DNA from: Polynucleobacter sp. 15G-AUS-farblos
GTDB taxonomy: Bacteria; Pseudomonadota; Gammaproteobacteria; Burkholderiales; Burkholderiaceae
Length of the DNA: 64,000 nt
NCBI RefSeq assembly: GCF_018882445.1
Contig: NZ_JACVOM010000006.1
Span: 1 to 64,000 of the forward strand
Reading direction: 5' to 3'
A model generated the notes under the pieces. That model was not told where the DNA came from. It ran no database searches and saw nothing but the letters and a program-made list of their open reading frames with translations. This document shows positions 34,316 through 46,065 of this stretch, piece after piece. Made by a program: the position numbers and the translations under genes. Position 1 is the stretch's first letter; each line of letters begins with the position of its first letter.

Positions 34316-37171
34316 ATGATGCAGGACCAAAGAGATAACTCCTATCTCTTCGGCGGAAACGCCCCCTATGTAGAAGAGCTCTACGAATCCTACTTGCACG
34401 ATCCGACTTCTGTTGAAGGGCATTGGCGAGACTATTTTGATAACGTGAAACAAGTTCCTGCAGTAGATGGTTCATCTAGAACCGATATTGCACACGGACC
34501 TATTGTTGCTTCATTTGCTGAGCGCGCGATGCAGGGCCCCATCAGAACAATTTCTGATTCGGCCGACTCAGAAATGGGCCGTAAACGCGTTGCTGTTCAG
34601 CAATTACTTGCCGCGTATAGAAACGTCGGTAATCGCTGGGCTGATATTGATCCACTGAAGCGTACGGAGCGCCAGGATATTCCTGAGCTTGATCCTGCTT
34701 TCTATGGCTTTACTGATGGCGATATGGATATCGTCTTCAATACCAGTAATACTTTCTTCGGCAAGTCAGAAATGACTTTGCGCGATTTGCTCCAGGCTTT
34801 ACGTGAAACTTACTGCGGCACGATTGGTGCTGAGTTCATGTTCATTGCGGACCAAAAAATTAAGAAATGGTGGCAAGAGAAGTTAGAGTCCATTCGCTCT
34901 ACGCCCCGTTTTAATGTGGATGAGAAGCGTCAGATTCTGGATCGCGTTACAGCGGCAGAAGGTCTGGAGCGTTATCTTCAGGCAAAGTACGTTGGACAAA
35001 AACGCTTCTCATTAGAGGGCGGTGAAAGCTTTATTGCCTGTATGGATGAGTTGATTCGTGAAGCAGGCTCCAAAGGCGTCCAAGAGATTGTGATCGGTAT
35101 GGCACATCGTGGTCGTCTGAACGTCTTGGTTAATACCTTAGGCAAAATGCCTAAAGATTTGTTTGCCGAGTTTGAGCACAAGGGCCCTGAAACATTGCCA
35201 GCAGGTGACGTTAAATATCACCAAGGCTTCTCCAGTGATATTTCTACACCTGCAGGTCCAGTCCATTTGTCATTGGCATTTAACCCATCCCATTTAGAGA
35301 TTGTCAACCCAGTTGTTGAAGGTTCTGCTCGTGCTCGTATGGAGCGTCGTGGTGATTTATTGGGTGAGCAAGTATTGCCAGTGTTGGTTCATGGTGATGC
35401 AGCTATTGCTGGACAGGGTGTCATGCAAGAAACTTTGGCAATGTCAGAGGTTCGCGGATATTCCACCGGCGGCACTTTCCATATTGTGATTAATAATCAA
35501 ATTGGTTTCACCACATCAGATCCTCGCGATTTACGCTCAAGTTTGTATTGCACCGACATCATGAAAATTGTTGATGCGCCCGTATTGCACGTAAACGGTG
35601 ATGATCCAGAAGCAGTTGTCTTGGCGACCAAGTTGGCTATTGAGTTCCGCACTAAGTTTCATAAAGATGTCGCGGTTGATATTGTTTGTTTCCGTAAGCT
35701 AGGTCATAACGAGCAAGATTCACCTGCGATGACTCAGCCTTTGATGTACAAAATCATTGCAGCACACCCTGGTACACGTAAGGTTTACGCTGATAAATTA
35801 GAAACCCAAGGGGTTCTGCCGGCAGGTACTGGTGACTTGATGGTCAAGGAATACCGTGCCGCCATGGATGAGGGCAAACAAACCTCTGATCCAGTCTTGA
35901 GTAATTTCAAAGGAAAGTTTGCTGTTGATTGGTCGCCATTCCTAAATAAGAAATGGACCGACGAAGCGGATACTGCTATTCCATTAACTGAGTGGAAGCG
36001 TTTGGCAGAGAAGATTTCCACCATTCCAGATAATTTCAAAGCCCACCCATTGGTTGAGAAGGTCTACAAAGACCGTGCTGCCATGGGTCGCGGAGAAGTG
36101 AATATCGACTGGGGTATGGGTGAGCACATGGCTTTCGCTTCTTTGGTGGCCAGTGGCTATCCAGTTCGTTTATCTGGTGAGGATAGCGGGCGAGGAACTT
36201 TTACCCATCGTCACTCTGTATTGCATGATCAAAACCGTGAGAAGTGGGATATTGGTACTTACACTCCGCTTCAGCACGTTACTAAAGATCAAGCCCCGTT
36301 TGTGGTGATTGACTCCATCCTATCTGAGGAAGCGGTTCTCGGTTTTGAGTATGGTTATGCTGCAGCAGAGCCAAACACACTCACGATCTGGGAAGCGCAA
36401 TTTGGCGACTTTGCTAATGGTGCTCAGGTAGTAATTGACCAATTTATCGCTTCTGGTGAAGTGAAGTGGGGTCGTGCAAACGGCTTGGTCATGATGTTGC
36501 CGCACGGCTACGAAGGTCAAGGTCCAGAGCACTCATCTGCGCGTCTTGAGCGTTTTATGCAGTTGTGCGCTGATACCAATATGCAGGTGATTCAGCCTAC
36601 TACTGCTGCACAGATTTTCCATGTCTTGCGTCGTCAGATGATTCGTCAGTTCCGTAAGCCGCTGATCTTGTTTACGCCTAAGTCTTTATTGCGTAACAAA
36701 GAGGCTGCCTCACCTTTATCTGAATTCACTAAAGGTGGATTCCAGACTGTAATAGGTGAGCGAGATGATTCTATTGATGCGAAGAAGGTGACTCGCTTAA
36801 TTATGTGCTCCGGTAAGGTCTATTACGATTTAGTAAAAGCCCGTGCCGACAAGAAGATTGAGGATGCTGCAATTATTCGTTTAGAGCAGTTGTATCCATT
36901 CCCGCATAAAGCGCTTGCTGCTGAGATCAAGAAATATCCAAAATTAGAAGAAATTGTATGGTGCCAGGATGAGCCGCAAAACCAAGGCGCATGGTTCTTC
37001 GTGCAACACAATATTTTGGAAGGCATGTCTGATGGTATGAAGTTGGGTTATGCAGGTCGCCCAGCATCAGCTTCACCAGCATGTGGTTATGCCCATCTCC
37101 ATCAAGAGCAGCAGAAGTCATTGCTCACAGCGGCATTTGCCAAACTTAAAGGTTACGTGATAACGAAATAA
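34316..37171 (+). CDS. sucA: 2-Oxoglutarate dehydrogenase E1 component
   Basis: I start at ATG 34316, eight bases after AAAGG; a GTG at 34307 is within that ribosome site. The 951-residue thiamine-diphosphate enzyme decarboxylates 2-oxoglutarate in the TCA cycle. The N-terminus [19 protein letters not shown] is the E1o E2-binding segment. [17 protein letters not shown], the [14 protein letters not shown] thiamine site and [17 protein letters not shown] follow, with [16 protein letters not shown] and the C-terminal transketolase-like half. Length is typical. It heads the odhA-odhB-lpdA-zapE run. Confidence 0.98.
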   Translation: MMQDQRDNSYLFGGNAPYVEELYESYLHDPTSVEGHWRDYFDNVKQVPAVDGSSRTDIAHGPIVASFAERAMQGPIRTISDSADSEMGRKRVAVQQLLAAYRNVGNRWADIDPLKRTERQDIPELDPAFYGFTDGDMDIVFNTSNTFFGKSEMTLRDLLQALRETYCGTIGAEFMFIADQKIKKWWQEKLESIRSTPRFNVDEKRQILDRVTAAEGLERYLQAKYVGQKRFSLEGGESFIACMDELIREAGSKGVQEIVIGMAHRGRLNVLVNTLGKMPKDLFAEFEHKGPETLPAGDVKYHQGFSSDISTPAGPVHLSLAFNPSHLEIVNPVVEGSARARMERRGDLLGEQVLPVLVHGDAAIAGQGVMQETLAMSEVRGYSTGGTFHIVINNQIGFTTSDPRDLRSSLYCTDIMKIVDAPVLHVNGDDPEAVVLATKLAIEFRTKFHKDVAVDIVCFRKLGHNEQDSPAMTQPLMYKIIAAHPGTRKVYADKLETQGVLPAGTGDLMVKEYRAAMDEGKQTSDPVLSNFKGKFAVDWSPFLNKKWTDEADTAIPLTEWKRLAEKISTIPDNFKAHPLVEKVYKDRAAMGRGEVNIDWGMGEHMAFASLVASGYPVRLSGEDSGRGTFTHRHSVLHDQNREKWDIGTYTPLQHVTKDQAPFVVIDSILSEEAVLGFEYGYAAAEPNTLTIWEAQFGDFANGAQVVIDQFIASGEVKWGRANGLVMMLPHGYEGQGPEHSSARLERFMQLCADTNMQVIQPTTAAQIFHVLRRQMIRQFRKPLILFTPKSLLRNKEAASPLSEFTKGGFQTVIGERDDSIDAKKVTRLIMCSGKVYYDLVKARADKKIEDAAIIRLEQLYPFPHKALAAEIKKYPKLEEIVWCQDEPQNQGAWFFVQHNILEGMSDGMKLGYAGRPASASPACGYAHLHQEQQKSLLTAAFAKLKGYVITK

Positions 37172-37211
37172 TCGTTCTCATTACTCTACATACATATCAC
37201 TAGGATTAATC

Positions 37212-38408
37212 ATGGCTATTTTTGAAGTTAAAGTTCCCCAACTCTCTGAATCTGTTGCTGAGGCAACTTTATTGCAATGGAAAAAGAAAGTCGGCGATGC
37301 CGTCGGTCAAGACGAGATCTTGATCGAAATCGAAACAGACAAAGTGGTGCTAGAAGTTCCTGCTCCATCTGCTGGCGTATTGACAGAAATCATCGTCGGT
37401 GACGGCGGCACTGTTGTTGCCGAGCAATTGATCGCCAAGATTGATAGCACTGCTGTTGCCGCTGCTGCTCCTGCGGCTGCCGCACCTGCTGCTGCTTCAG
37501 CACCTGCAAAAGCTGCAGCCCCAGCAAAGACCGCTGGTGCAGCTGCTTCTCCTTCAGCTGCAAAAATCCTTGCTGAGAAAAACGTTGATGCTGGCCAGGT
37601 AGCTGGTTCTGGACGTGATGGTCGTATTACTAAGGGTGATGCATTGAATGCAGGCTCTAGCGTTACTAAGTCTGCCGCATTACCAAGCGCACCAATGCCA
37701 ATGGGTGATCGCCCAGAAGAGCGCGTACCAATGAGCCGTTTACGTGCTCGTATCGCTGAGCGTTTACTTGAGTCACAAGCAAACAATGCCATTTTGACCA
37801 CATTTAATGAAGTCAATATGGGTCCAGTGATTGCATTGCGTAATAAATATAAAGACCAGTTTGAAAAAGTGCACGGTGTGAAGTTAGGCTTTATGTCTTT
37901 CTTTGTAAAAGCAGCTACTCATGCGCTCAAGAAATTCCCATTACTGAATGCTTCTGTAGATGGCAATGACATCGTTTACCACGGTTACTTTGATATCGGT
38001 ATTGCAGTGAGCTCACCACGTGGCCTGGTTGTCCCAATCTTGCGCGATGTTGACCAAATGAACTTGGCTGATATCGAGAAGAAGATTGCTGAGTTTGGCA
38101 CTAAAGCTCGCGAAGGTAAGCTCTCCATTGAGGAGCTCACTGGTGGTACATTCTCCATCTCAAACGGCGGTGTGTTTGGCTCTATGCTCTCCACCCCAAT
38201 CATCAACCCACCGCAATCTGCGATTTTGGGTATCCATGCCACCAAGGATCGCGCTGTAGTTGAGAACGGTCAAGTTGTTGTGCGCCCAATTAATTACCTT
38301 GCTTTGTCATATGATCACCGCATCATTGACGGTCGTGAGGCTGTGCTTGGTTTGGTTGCCATGAAGGATGCTTTGGAAGATCCTTCACGTCTCCTCCTTG
38401 ATTTGTAA
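37212..38408 (+). CDS. odhB: Dihydrolipoyl succinyltransferase (E2 of 2-oxoglutarate dehydrogenase)
   Basis: The 398-residue product has an N-terminal lipoyl domain with the lipoylated Lys in [15 protein letters not shown], an Ala/Pro-rich flexible linker (about residues 75-115), a peripheral subunit-binding domain ([21 protein letters not shown]) and the catalytic domain ending in [15 protein letters not shown] with the active-site His and Asp. It transfers succinyl from lipoate to CoA and forms the complex core. The gap to sucA is 40 bases, and lpdA follows 12 bases later. Confidence 0.98.
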   Translation: MAIFEVKVPQLSESVAEATLLQWKKKVGDAVGQDEILIEIETDKVVLEVPAPSAGVLTEIIVGDGGTVVAEQLIAKIDSTAVAAAAPAAAAPAAASAPAKAAAPAKTAGAAASPSAAKILAEKNVDAGQVAGSGRDGRITKGDALNAGSSVTKSAALPSAPMPMGDRPEERVPMSRLRARIAERLLESQANNAILTTFNEVNMGPVIALRNKYKDQFEKVHGVKLGFMSFFVKAATHALKKFPLLNASVDGNDIVYHGYFDIGIAVSSPRGLVVPILRDVDQMNLADIEKKIAEFGTKAREGKLSIEELTGGTFSISNGGVFGSMLSTPIINPPQSAILGIHATKDRAVVENGQVVVRPINYLALSYDHRIIDGREAVLGLVAMKDALEDPSRLLLDL

Positions 38409-38420
38409 GAAGGGAAGATC

Positions 38421-39857
38421 ATGAGCCAAGCTTTTGATGTTCTCGTAATTGGTGGTGGCCCTGGCGGCTACATCGCCGCTATTCGTGCAGCGCAACTCGG
38501 TTTTAAAGTTGCCTGTGCTGAATCGAATGCCTATGATGATCCTAAAGGTGAGCCACGCTTGGGCGGTACTTGCTTAAACGTAGGCTGTATTCCTTCTAAG
38601 GCTTTATTAGCTTCTTCTGAAGAGTTTGAGAAGATTGGCCATCATGCAGCGGACCATGGCATCAAAGTGGGCTCGGTCAGCATTGACTCCAAGAAGATGG
38701 TTGCCCGTAAGGATGACATCGTTACCAAAATGACTGGTGGTATTCAGTATTTATTCCGCAAAAACAAAATTACTTTGTTAAAGGGCCACGCTTCTTTTGA
38801 AGGTAAGGGCGCTGATGGCTATCAAGTCAAGATTGATGGTAAGGATAAAGAAACAGTAACAGCTAAAAACGTCATTATTGCCACTGGTTCTAAAGCACGT
38901 CATTTACCAGGTCTCACAGTCGATAACGTTCTCATTTGCGATAACGAGGGTGCGCTGAAGTTTGATTCAGTGCCTAAAAAACTCGGCGTGATTGGTGCGG
39001 GCGTGATTGGTTTGGAGCTTGGATCTGTATGGCGTCGTCTTGGATCTGAAGTAACAGTACTTGAAGCATTGCCAACATTCTTGGCGGCATGTGATCAAGG
39101 TATTGCTAAAGAGGCGCAAAAGCTTTTCTCCAAACAAGGCTTGAACATCAATATGGGTGTGAAAATCGGTGATGTGAAAGCGGATAAGAAGGGTGTAGTG
39201 GTTAACTACACTGATAGCGCTGGCAAAGCAGTTAAATTGGAATGTGATCGCTTAATTGTTTCAGTTGGTCGTGTTCCCAATACTGATAAGTTGGGCCTAG
39301 ACAAGATTGGCTTAAAAGTAGATGAACGTGGTTTCATTCCAATTGATGACCATACTTGCGCTACTGCTGCGCCTGGCGTTTACGCTGTAGGTGATGTGGT
39401 ACGTGGTCCGATGTTGGCTCATAAGGCTGAAGATGAAGGCGTATTGGTTGCTGAGGTGATTGCAGGTCAAAAGCCCCACATTGATTACAACTGTATTCCT
39501 TGGGTTATCTACACCGATCCTGAAATTGCTTGGGTTGGCAAAACAGAGCAAGCACTTAAAGAAGCTGGCGTTGCTTATAAGGTTGGTCAATTTCCATTCG
39601 CAGCTAATGGTCGCGCACTAGGTATGGGCCGTGCTGATGGTTTTATCAAAATCTTGGCTGATGCCAAAACGGATGAGATTCTTGGCGTTCATATTATTGG
39701 TGCAAATGCTTCAGATTTAATTGCTGAAGCCGCTGTTGCAATGGAATTCAAAGCTGCAGCTGAAGATATTGCACGTATCTGTCATCCGCATCCAAGCTTG
39801 TCAGAAGTGATGCGCGAAGCAGCATTAGCGACGGATCAACGCGCATTAAATATGTAA
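38421..39857 (+). CDS. lpdA: Dihydrolipoamide dehydrogenase (E3)
   Basis: The 478-residue flavoprotein shows the FAD-binding [19 protein letters not shown], the redox disulfide in [19 protein letters not shown]-binding [17 protein letters not shown] contact [20 protein letters not shown] and the catalytic His-Glu in [14 protein letters not shown]. It reoxidises lipoamide for the complex. The AAGGGAAG ribosome site is nine bases before the ATG. Co-transcribed with sucA and odhB. Confidence 0.98.
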   Translation: MSQAFDVLVIGGGPGGYIAAIRAAQLGFKVACAESNAYDDPKGEPRLGGTCLNVGCIPSKALLASSEEFEKIGHHAADHGIKVGSVSIDSKKMVARKDDIVTKMTGGIQYLFRKNKITLLKGHASFEGKGADGYQVKIDGKDKETVTAKNVIIATGSKARHLPGLTVDNVLICDNEGALKFDSVPKKLGVIGAGVIGLELGSVWRRLGSEVTVLEALPTFLAACDQGIAKEAQKLFSKQGLNINMGVKIGDVKADKKGVVVNYTDSAGKAVKLECDRLIVSVGRVPNTDKLGLDKIGLKVDERGFIPIDDHTCATAAPGVYAVGDVVRGPMLAHKAEDEGVLVAEVIAGQKPHIDYNCIPWVIYTDPEIAWVGKTEQALKEAGVAYKVGQFPFAANGRALGMGRADGFIKILADAKTDEILGVHIIGANASDLIAEAAVAMEFKAAAEDIARICHPHPSLSEVMREAALATDQRALNM

Positions 39858-40961
39858 TTGAAAACCATTGAGTTTTACCATCAAGAGTTAAAGGCGCGCG
39901 GGTATCAAAGTGATCCCGCGCAGCTTCGTGCTGTTGAGCGATTACAGCAGTGCGAGGATGAGTGGATTGCATATAAAGAAATCCGTAGCAATAGCCTAAA
40001 AAAGAAAATCTTCAAGCCTAAGCTACCTCGAGGTTTATATCTTTGGGGTGGGGTAGGTCGCGGCAAATCTTTCTTGATGGATTGTTTTTATGAGGCATCT
40101 CCATTAGAGAAAAAAGTTCGCATTCATTTTCATGAATTTATGCGTGAAGTGCATCGAGAATTGCATGAACTGTCCGGCTTGGCAGATCCATTAGATGAAC
40201 TTTCTAAGCGTATCGCTAGTCGCTATCGTTTAATTTGTTTTGATGAATTTCATATCAATGACATCGCTGATGCGATGATTTTGTATCGCTTGCTCAGTGC
40301 ACTATTTGCTGATCGTGTGCAATTTGTGATGACTTCAAATTACCGTCCCGATCAACTTTATCCGAATGGATTGCATCGAGATCGCCTCTTACCTGCAATC
40401 AAATTACTTGAGGAACAATTGGAGGTACTCAATGTGGATGCTGGGAATGACTATCGCCGTGTGCAGATGGCGCAAGTCGAAGCTTATTTAACCCCCTTGA
40501 ATGAGAAGACAGATCAACGCTTGCTAGATATGTTTCATGGCTTAATTGGCCATCAACCAGAAGTAAGGAAACCGGTACTTAATATTGAATCGAGAGAATT
40601 GCGGCCACTTCATATGGCGGATGGCGTGGTCTGGTTTGACTTTCAAACGCTATGCTGTGGCCCACGCTCTCAAAATGATTATCTGGAAATTGCTAAGCAA
40701 TTCCATACCGTCATTTTGTCGGGAGTGCCCTATATGCCCCCCAGAATGACAAATGAGGCTAGGCGTTTTATTTGGCTGATTGACGTTTTATATGACCATA
40801 AAAATAAGCTGATCCTCTCTGCCGAGGTTCCGGCGCCTGATTTATATACAGAAGGCCAAATTACGAGTGAGTTTTCACGCACCGTATCCCGTTTGATCGA
40901 AATGCAGTCCCGCGACTACCTAGATGCACCCCGTCGTGTAATCGATACCAGCTTGACCTAA
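39858..40961 (+). CDS. zapE: ZapE/AFG1-like cell division ATPase
   Basis: A TTG start directly after the lpdA stop gives 367 residues; the first in-frame ATG would remove part of the domain. The P-loop GGVGRGKSFLMDCF, Walker B LICFDEFHINDIADAM and the arginine-finger region of AFG1-like ATPases are present. In E. coli ZapE binds FtsZ and affects division under low oxygen. The zero-base spacing implies coupling with lpdA, an arrangement common in Burkholderiales. Confidence 0.95.
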   Translation: MKTIEFYHQELKARGYQSDPAQLRAVERLQQCEDEWIAYKEIRSNSLKKKIFKPKLPRGLYLWGGVGRGKSFLMDCFYEASPLEKKVRIHFHEFMREVHRELHELSGLADPLDELSKRIASRYRLICFDEFHINDIADAMILYRLLSALFADRVQFVMTSNYRPDQLYPNGLHRDRLLPAIKLLEEQLEVLNVDAGNDYRRVQMAQVEAYLTPLNEKTDQRLLDMFHGLIGHQPEVRKPVLNIESRELRPLHMADGVVWFDFQTLCCGPRSQNDYLEIAKQFHTVILSGVPYMPPRMTNEARRFIWLIDVLYDHKNKLILSAEVPAPDLYTEGQITSEFSRTVSRLIEMQSRDYLDAPRRVIDTSLT

Positions 40962-40970
40962 AATAGGGTC

Positions 40971-41819
40971 ATGAGTTCATTTTCAGCCATTAATGCCGAT
41001 TTACACTGTCATTCAGTAGTCTCTGATGGCACTTTAACGCCTGAAGAACTTGCGCAGCGCGCTCATGCAAATGGAGTGCAGTTATGGTCCTTAACTGATC
41101 ATGATGAGTTAGGTGGTCAAGAACGTGCGAAAGCCGCAGCTGCTGCATTAAAAATGGATTACTTAGCTGGCGTAGAGATTTCTGTTACCTGGATGGGGCA
41201 AACCATTCATATCGTAGGTCTAGGAATTGACCATCAAGATGCGGGCATCTTGGATGGTCTAAAACGTACGCGCGAAGGTCGCGGTGATCGCGCTAAACAA
41301 ATGGCCGAGCAATTACTTAAGGTTGGTATTCCAGGTGCTTATGAGGGTGCATTGCATTACGCCGGCAATCATGATTTGATTTCTAGAACACACTTTGCGC
41401 GTTTTTTAGTGGAGCAGGGTGTTTGCAAAGATACTGAACAGGTGTTTAAAAACTATTTAGTGGAAGATAAGCCTGGGTTTGTGCCGCACCGTTGGGCTAG
41501 CTTAGATCAGGCTATTCACTGGATTCGGCAAGCCGGGGGCGTTGCAGTCATTGCCCATCCAGGACGTTATAAACTCAATGCCATCCAAAGGGATGAGCTT
41601 TTCAAATTCTTCAAAGACCATGGTGGAGCTGGAATAGAAGTTATTACAGGAAGTCATAGCCCTGATCAGTATCAGGAGTATGGAAAAATTGCTAAGCAGT
41701 ATGGTTTTTTAGCTTCTCGTGGATCAGACTTTCATGACCCCTCTGAAAGCCATATTGATTTAGGAGTTTTACCGCTGCTGCCCGAACACCTTACCCCTGT
41801 TTGGTCTGTGTTTCATTAA
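40971..41819 (+). CDS. PHP-domain phosphoesterase (RNase AM/Rnm-like)
   Basis: The 282-residue product has the PHP metal-binding motifs: DLHCHSVVSDGTLTPEELA, WSLTDHDELGGQ, GVEIS, VIAHPGRYK and the C-terminal GSDFHDPS. Family members of this type (YciV/Rnm) act as 5'-3' exoribonucleases that trim rRNA 5' ends, or hydrolyse 3',5'-bisphosphonucleotides. The dyad TGACC...GGTCA surrounds the start and overlaps the end of zapE. It is in the same run as trpS, 21 bases downstream. Confidence 0.9.
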   Translation: MSSFSAINADLHCHSVVSDGTLTPEELAQRAHANGVQLWSLTDHDELGGQERAKAAAAALKMDYLAGVEISVTWMGQTIHIVGLGIDHQDAGILDGLKRTREGRGDRAKQMAEQLLKVGIPGAYEGALHYAGNHDLISRTHFARFLVEQGVCKDTEQVFKNYLVEDKPGFVPHRWASLDQAIHWIRQAGGVAVIAHPGRYKLNAIQRDELFKFFKDHGGAGIEVITGSHSPDQYQEYGKIAKQYGFLASRGSDFHDPSESHIDLGVLPLLPEHLTPVWSVFH

Positions 41820-41840
41820 TTAATTAAAGATAAAAATAAG

Positions 41841-43043
41841 ATGTTTGCTGAACGCGTTCTCTCTGGCATGCGACCTACTGGTAACTTACACCTAGGACAC
41901 TATCATGGCGTCTTAAAAAACTGGGTGCGCTTGCAGTCAGAATATCCTTGCTTCTTCTTTGTGGCAGATTGGCATGCTCTAACAACTCACTATGAGACTC
42001 CAGATGTCATAGAGCAATCTGTCTGGGATATGGTGATTGATTGGTTAGCTGCTGGCGTGGATCCGAATCAAGCAACCTTATTTATTCAAAGCAAAGTGCC
42101 TGAGCATGCAGAGCTTTTCTTATTGCTCTCCATGGGAACCCCATTGGGATGGCTTGAAAGGGTGCCTACCTATAAAGACCAGATTGAAAAATTAAAAGAA
42201 AAAGATTTGCAAACCTATGGCTTTTTAGGCTATCCCTTATTGCAGTCAGCGGATATTTTGATCTATCGCGCGCAATTTGTACCAGTTGGTGAAGACCAAG
42301 TTCCACACGTTGAGATGACACGTGAAGTAGCGCGGCGCTTTAATTACTTATATGGACGTGAGCCTGGCTTTGAGGAAAAAGCTCTGGAAGCAGTGAAGAA
42401 GCTGGGAAGTAAACGCGCCAAGATGTATGCAGAATTGCGTGTTGCTTTTCAGGAGCGTGGCAATGATGAAGCATTAGAGCAAGCAAAGGCTTTGTTGCAA
42501 GAAGCACAAAGTCTTTCTATGGCCGATCGTGAAAGATTGTTTGGATTCTTGGAGGGTTCGCGTAAGATCATACTTCCAGAACCACAAGCTTTACTAACGG
42601 CTGCTTCTCGGATGCCTGGAATTGACGGTCAGAAAATGTCTAAGTCTTACGGAAATACCATCGGTATCCGTGAGTTGCCAGAGGATGTGATCAAGAAAGT
42701 CAGAACTATGCCAACTGACCCAGCTCGGGTTCGTCGCACTGATCCTGGCGATCCAGCCCGTTGCCCAGTATGGCAGCTACATACGGTCTATTCCAATGAA
42801 GAGACCAAGCAGTGGGTTGACAAGGGCTGTAAGTCTGCTGGTATCGGTTGTCTTGAGTGTAAGCAGCCGGTGATTGATGCCATTCTTGCTGAGCAACAAC
42901 CGATGTTTGAGCGGGCACAAAAGTATCTAGATGATCCTAGCTTATTGCGCTCGATCATTGCGGATGGCGGTGACAAGGCGCGTAAGGTTGCTCAGGAAAC
43001 CATGCGTGAGGTCCGTGAAGCTATGGGTCTTGCATACGATTAA
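41841..43043 (+). CDS. trpS: Tryptophanyl-tRNA synthetase
   Basis: The 400-residue class I enzyme has the HIGH-like motif TGNLHLGHYHG and the KMSKS motif DGQKMSKSYGN. At 400 residues it is longer than the E. coli enzyme (about 334) because of an insertion around residues 180-240 and a C-terminal part with IGCLECKQPV, as in Burkholderiales TrpS. It charges tRNA-Trp. The ribosome site is weak. It lies between the PHP gene and a methyltransferase gene. Confidence 0.97.
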   Translation: MFAERVLSGMRPTGNLHLGHYHGVLKNWVRLQSEYPCFFFVADWHALTTHYETPDVIEQSVWDMVIDWLAAGVDPNQATLFIQSKVPEHAELFLLLSMGTPLGWLERVPTYKDQIEKLKEKDLQTYGFLGYPLLQSADILIYRAQFVPVGEDQVPHVEMTREVARRFNYLYGREPGFEEKALEAVKKLGSKRAKMYAELRVAFQERGNDEALEQAKALLQEAQSLSMADRERLFGFLEGSRKIILPEPQALLTAASRMPGIDGQKMSKSYGNTIGIRELPEDVIKKVRTMPTDPARVRRTDPGDPARCPVWQLHTVYSNEETKQWVDKGCKSAGIGCLECKQPVIDAILAEQQPMFERAQKYLDDPSLLRSIIADGGDKARKVAQETMREVREAMGLAYD

Positions 43044-43054
43044 AGGTAGCGTCC

Positions 43055-43582
43055 TTGCCTAACCATGAAGCAATAGCAGAAGCCTCACCCTGGGTGAAGC
43101 GTTTTGCTACGCTGATTCCACCACAAGGTGCTGTATTAGATCTTGCCTGTGGTTCAGGGCGACATTCTCGCTATTTGGTTAACGCGGGGTTTTCAGTTAC
43201 TGCTGTTGACCGCGATATCACCGTATTAGCATCAGATAACACTCCTCAAATTACGACCCAAGAGCTTGATCTTGAGCTGGATACTTGGCCTTTAAAGGGC
43301 CGAGTATTTGATGGCATTGTGGTGAGCAATTATTTGTATCGCCCCCACTTAGATCAATTGCCCCAGATGCTTGCTGCTGGGGGAGTGCTCATTTATGAAA
43401 CCTTTGCCCAGGGAAATGAGGCTTTTGGCAAACCCTCAAATCCTAATTTCCTCTTAAAAACAGGGGAATTACTTGCTTTAGCCCTAAGATATGGTCTAAA
43501 AGTCGTGGCTTATGAGGATATTTATCAAGATAAGCCCAAGCCAGCTATGATGCAGCGGATCTGTGCCGTAAAAGCGTTCTAA
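43055..43582 (+). CDS. Class I SAM-dependent methyltransferase
   Basis: A TTG start 12 bases after trpS gives 175 residues. The SAM-binding motif [20 protein letters not shown] is clear, followed by VTAVDRD and the post-motif [14 protein letters not shown]. Short length and the absence of further domains suggest a small-molecule or tellurite-resistance-type methyltransferase. The substrate cannot be read. A role in the NRPS pathway is not implied by position. Confidence 0.85.
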   Translation: MPNHEAIAEASPWVKRFATLIPPQGAVLDLACGSGRHSRYLVNAGFSVTAVDRDITVLASDNTPQITTQELDLELDTWPLKGRVFDGIVVSNYLYRPHLDQLPQMLAAGGVLIYETFAQGNEAFGKPSNPNFLLKTGELLALALRYGLKVVAYEDIYQDKPKPAMMQRICAVKAF

Positions 43583-43640
43583 AAGTACGCATTCCGTTAC
43601 AATTTCAGGGTTAAGACAGCTAAAAATCGGTATACATTCG

Positions 43641-44564
43641 GTGACAAATACAGCGCATTCCGCAAGAAATAAAAAGCCCATCTCTGGCAGCATGCCGGCT
43701 ATTGTTACGCCGATGCTTGAAGACGGTAGCTTGGATTACGCCAGTTTGCGTTCATTGCTCGATTGGCATGTATCCGAAGGAACCGATGGCATTGTGGTTG
43801 TAGGTACTAGCGGAGAGTCTCCAACAGTATCCGTAGAAGAACATTGCGAGTTGATTCGTGCGACTGTTGAGCATATCGCTGGCCGAATTCCGGTGATTGC
43901 GGGAACCGGTGGTAATTCGACATTAGAAGCAATTGAGTTAACTCAATTTGCAAAAAAAGTTGGCGCAGACGCGAGCTTGCAAGTCGTTCCGTACTACAAC
44001 AAGCCAACTCAAGAGGGCATGTATGCCCATTTTAAAAAGATTGCAGAGTCAGTTGATCTGCCAGTGATTTTGTATAACGTACCGGGACGCACGGTGGCTG
44101 ATCTAGCAGGCGACACGGTTGTGCGTTTAGCAGATGTTCCAGGCATTATCGGCATCAAGGATGCGACAGGTAGTCTTGAGCGGGGTACGCTTTTAATCGC
44201 CGATCTCAAGCGGGCGGGTCATGAGGACTTTTCTGTATTTTCTGGCGATGATCTAACAGCTGCCATGCTCATGCTGATGGGTGGTAAAGGTAATATCTCG
44301 GTAACGGCAAATGTGGCTCCACGATTGATGCATGAACTTTGCGTGGCGGCTATGTCAGACGATGTCAAAAAGACTCGTGAGATTCAATACAAATTAATTT
44401 CTGTGCACAAAGCGATGTTCATCGAAGCTAACCCAATTCCCGTGAAATGGGCCTTGCATCAGATGGGCAAAATTACTGCTGGCATCCGCCTGCCATTAAC
44501 ACCTTTAAGTGAGCCTTTGCGCGAGCCCTTAAAGGCAGCATTAAAACAAGCGGGTCTACTATGA
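43641..44564 (+). CDS. dapA: 4-Hydroxy-tetrahydrodipicolinate synthase
   Basis: A GTG start gives 307 residues. The aldolase-family barrel shows [12 protein letters not shown], the catalytic Tyr in [14 protein letters not shown] and the Schiff-base Lys in [13 protein letters not shown]. The enzyme condenses pyruvate with aspartate semialdehyde in lysine and diaminopimelate synthesis. The stop overlaps the bamC start as ATGA, so the two are coupled, the arrangement known from E. coli. Confidence 0.98.
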   Translation: MTNTAHSARNKKPISGSMPAIVTPMLEDGSLDYASLRSLLDWHVSEGTDGIVVVGTSGESPTVSVEEHCELIRATVEHIAGRIPVIAGTGGNSTLEAIELTQFAKKVGADASLQVVPYYNKPTQEGMYAHFKKIAESVDLPVILYNVPGRTVADLAGDTVVRLADVPGIIGIKDATGSLERGTLLIADLKRAGHEDFSVFSGDDLTAAMLMLMGGKGNISVTANVAPRLMHELCVAAMSDDVKKTREIQYKLISVHKAMFIEANPIPVKWALHQMGKITAGIRLPLTPLSEPLREPLKAALKQAGLL

Positions 44565-45709
44565 TGAATTTTGCGTATTACTTTCGCCGATATTGTTCGA
44601 TTCTTGCTTTGTTAATGGTGGCGATTGCCAGCTTGACTTCATGCAAATCTGTCACTAGTAATGACACCGTTGATTACAAAGGTAGTGGTGCTATTCGCGG
44701 CCCTAACTTAGCATACCCGCCAGACTTGATTACATCTCAAGCGGATCGTCGTTATATTGTGCAAGACGGTACAGCTACCATGTCTGACTACAATGCAGCA
44801 GTAAAGAAGTCTTCACAATTGAGAACTAATGTCATGACCGGTATTCCGGGCATGCGCATTGCTCGTGATGGTGAGCGTCGCTGGTTGGTAGTGGAGAAGC
44901 CTGCAGTCGAACTCTACCCACAAGTAAAAGATTTCTGGCAGGAAAACGGCTTCTTATTGGTGATTGATTCTCCATCTACCGGAATTATGGAAACCGATTG
45001 GGCTGAGAACCGCGCGAAGATTGCACAAGACTTTATTCGATCCGCTATTGGCGGTGCGCTTGGTTCTATTTTTGATACTGGTGAGCGCGATAAATACAAA
45101 ACACGTTTAGAGCCAACTAAGCCTGGTGAAACCGAGATTTTTATTACTCAACGTGGCGCAGTCGAAGAGTGCGTGCGTGACGTTACGCAGGCCTGCCTTT
45201 CCACTATCTGGACCCCACGACCTAACGATCCAGAGTTAGAGGCAGTCTTCTTAGCGCGACTTATGGAGCGTTTAGGAATGACTCAAGAACAGGCTAAAGC
45301 AATGGTTGCTGCACCTTTGGGTCCAAAAACACCGAAAGCGAAATTTGTTCAAGATGGCGTTAATACAGCCCATATTGAAATGAGTTCAGGGTTTGATCGC
45401 TCTTGGCGTGATGTGGGTTTAGCGCTTGATCGTTCGAACTTCTCCGTTGAAGACCGCAATCGTTCCAGCGGTGTTTATTATGTTCGTTACGTCAATCCAA
45501 AAGATTTAGGCGACACCAAAGGTTTCTTCACTAACTTGTTTAGCAGCAAGGATGACTCCAGTTTAAAGGCTAAGCGATATCAAGTTGTTGTGAAAAGCAC
45601 TGGTGATAATTCTGCAAGTATTTATGTGCAAGATGCTGATGGCAAACCTGAAAATACTCCGGCAGGATTTCAATTGCTGACGATGCTTGCAGATCAATTA
45701 ACGAGATAA
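44561..45709 (+). CDS. bamC: Outer membrane assembly lipoprotein BamC
   Basis: The 382-residue product has a lipoprotein signal with lipobox LTSC (Cys about residue 28), then the BamC/NlpB pattern with [20 protein letters not shown] and a C-terminal helix-grip repeat. BamC is a non-essential part of the BAM complex that inserts beta-barrel proteins. It is translationally coupled to dapA and followed by a strong terminator. Length is close to the E. coli protein (344), slightly longer. Confidence 0.93.
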   Translation: MMNFAYYFRRYCSILALLMVAIASLTSCKSVTSNDTVDYKGSGAIRGPNLAYPPDLITSQADRRYIVQDGTATMSDYNAAVKKSSQLRTNVMTGIPGMRIARDGERRWLVVEKPAVELYPQVKDFWQENGFLLVIDSPSTGIMETDWAENRAKIAQDFIRSAIGGALGSIFDTGERDKYKTRLEPTKPGETEIFITQRGAVEECVRDVTQACLSTIWTPRPNDPELEAVFLARLMERLGMTQEQAKAMVAAPLGPKTPKAKFVQDGVNTAHIEMSSGFDRSWRDVGLALDRSNFSVEDRNRSSGVYYVRYVNPKDLGDTKGFFTNLFSSKDDSSLKAKRYQVVVKSTGDNSASIYVQDADGKPENTPAGFQLLTMLADQLTR

Positions 45710-45730
45710 GAACTTTAAAGATGCAAATAA

Positions 45731-45755
45731 AAAAGCCGCTTTTCAGCGGCTTTTT
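45731..45755. terminator. Bidirectional terminator after bamC
   Basis: AAAAGCCGCT pairs with AGCGGCTTTT around TTTC and is followed by further T residues; it serves bamC and the opposing lipoprotein gene. Confidence 0.9.
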
Positions 45756-45771
45756 CTCTTCATGAAGAAGA

Positions 45772-45960
45772 TTACTTCTTAGCGTCAGCAGCTGGAGCAG
45801 CAGCAGGAGCAGCAGGTGCAGCAGGAGCAGCAGCAGGAGCTTCAGCAGCAGGTGCAGCAGGAGCAGCAGCAGGAGCAGCAGCAGGTTTAGCTTCTTCTTT
45901 TTTACCGCAAGCAGCTAAGGCGATTGCTAACATAGCAGCGAGTACGAGTGACTTCTTCAT
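45772..45960 (-). CDS. Small Ala/Pro-rich lipoprotein
   Basis: ATG 45960 has GAGGA about eight bases upstream and gives 62 residues: a signal peptide MKKSLVLAAMLAIALAAC with lipobox LAAC, a charged KKEEAKP stretch, and about 35 residues of Ala/Pro repeats ending DAKK. A longer frame adds 20 unlikely residues. Such proteins are abundant in Burkholderiales and probably act as a tethered, extended coat peptide; the function is unknown. Confidence 0.75.
   Translation of the reverse strand: MKKSLVLAAMLAIALAACGKKEEAKPAAAPAAAPAAPAAEAPAAAPAAPAAPAAAPAADAKK
45782..45893. repeat. Low-complexity GCAGCAGGAGCA tract
   Basis: A degenerate repeat of GCAGCAGGAGCA-type units encodes the Ala/Pro tail of the small lipoprotein. 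It could change length by slippage between strains. Confidence 0.75.
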
Positions 45961-46065
45961 TTGTAGTTTCCTCTTAAAAAAATTACAGCAATTACCGGTA
46001 ATTGTTGTCGGACTATTCAAGGGATTATCCCTAGGTATATTCCAGTATTTATTATATCCATCTAT

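Noticed and set aside
37307-37816. 169-codon minus-strand open frame inside odhB
   Set aside because: It lies over the Ala/Pro linker of odhB, where biased codons leave the reverse frame open; the translation is Ala/Ser-rich without a fold.
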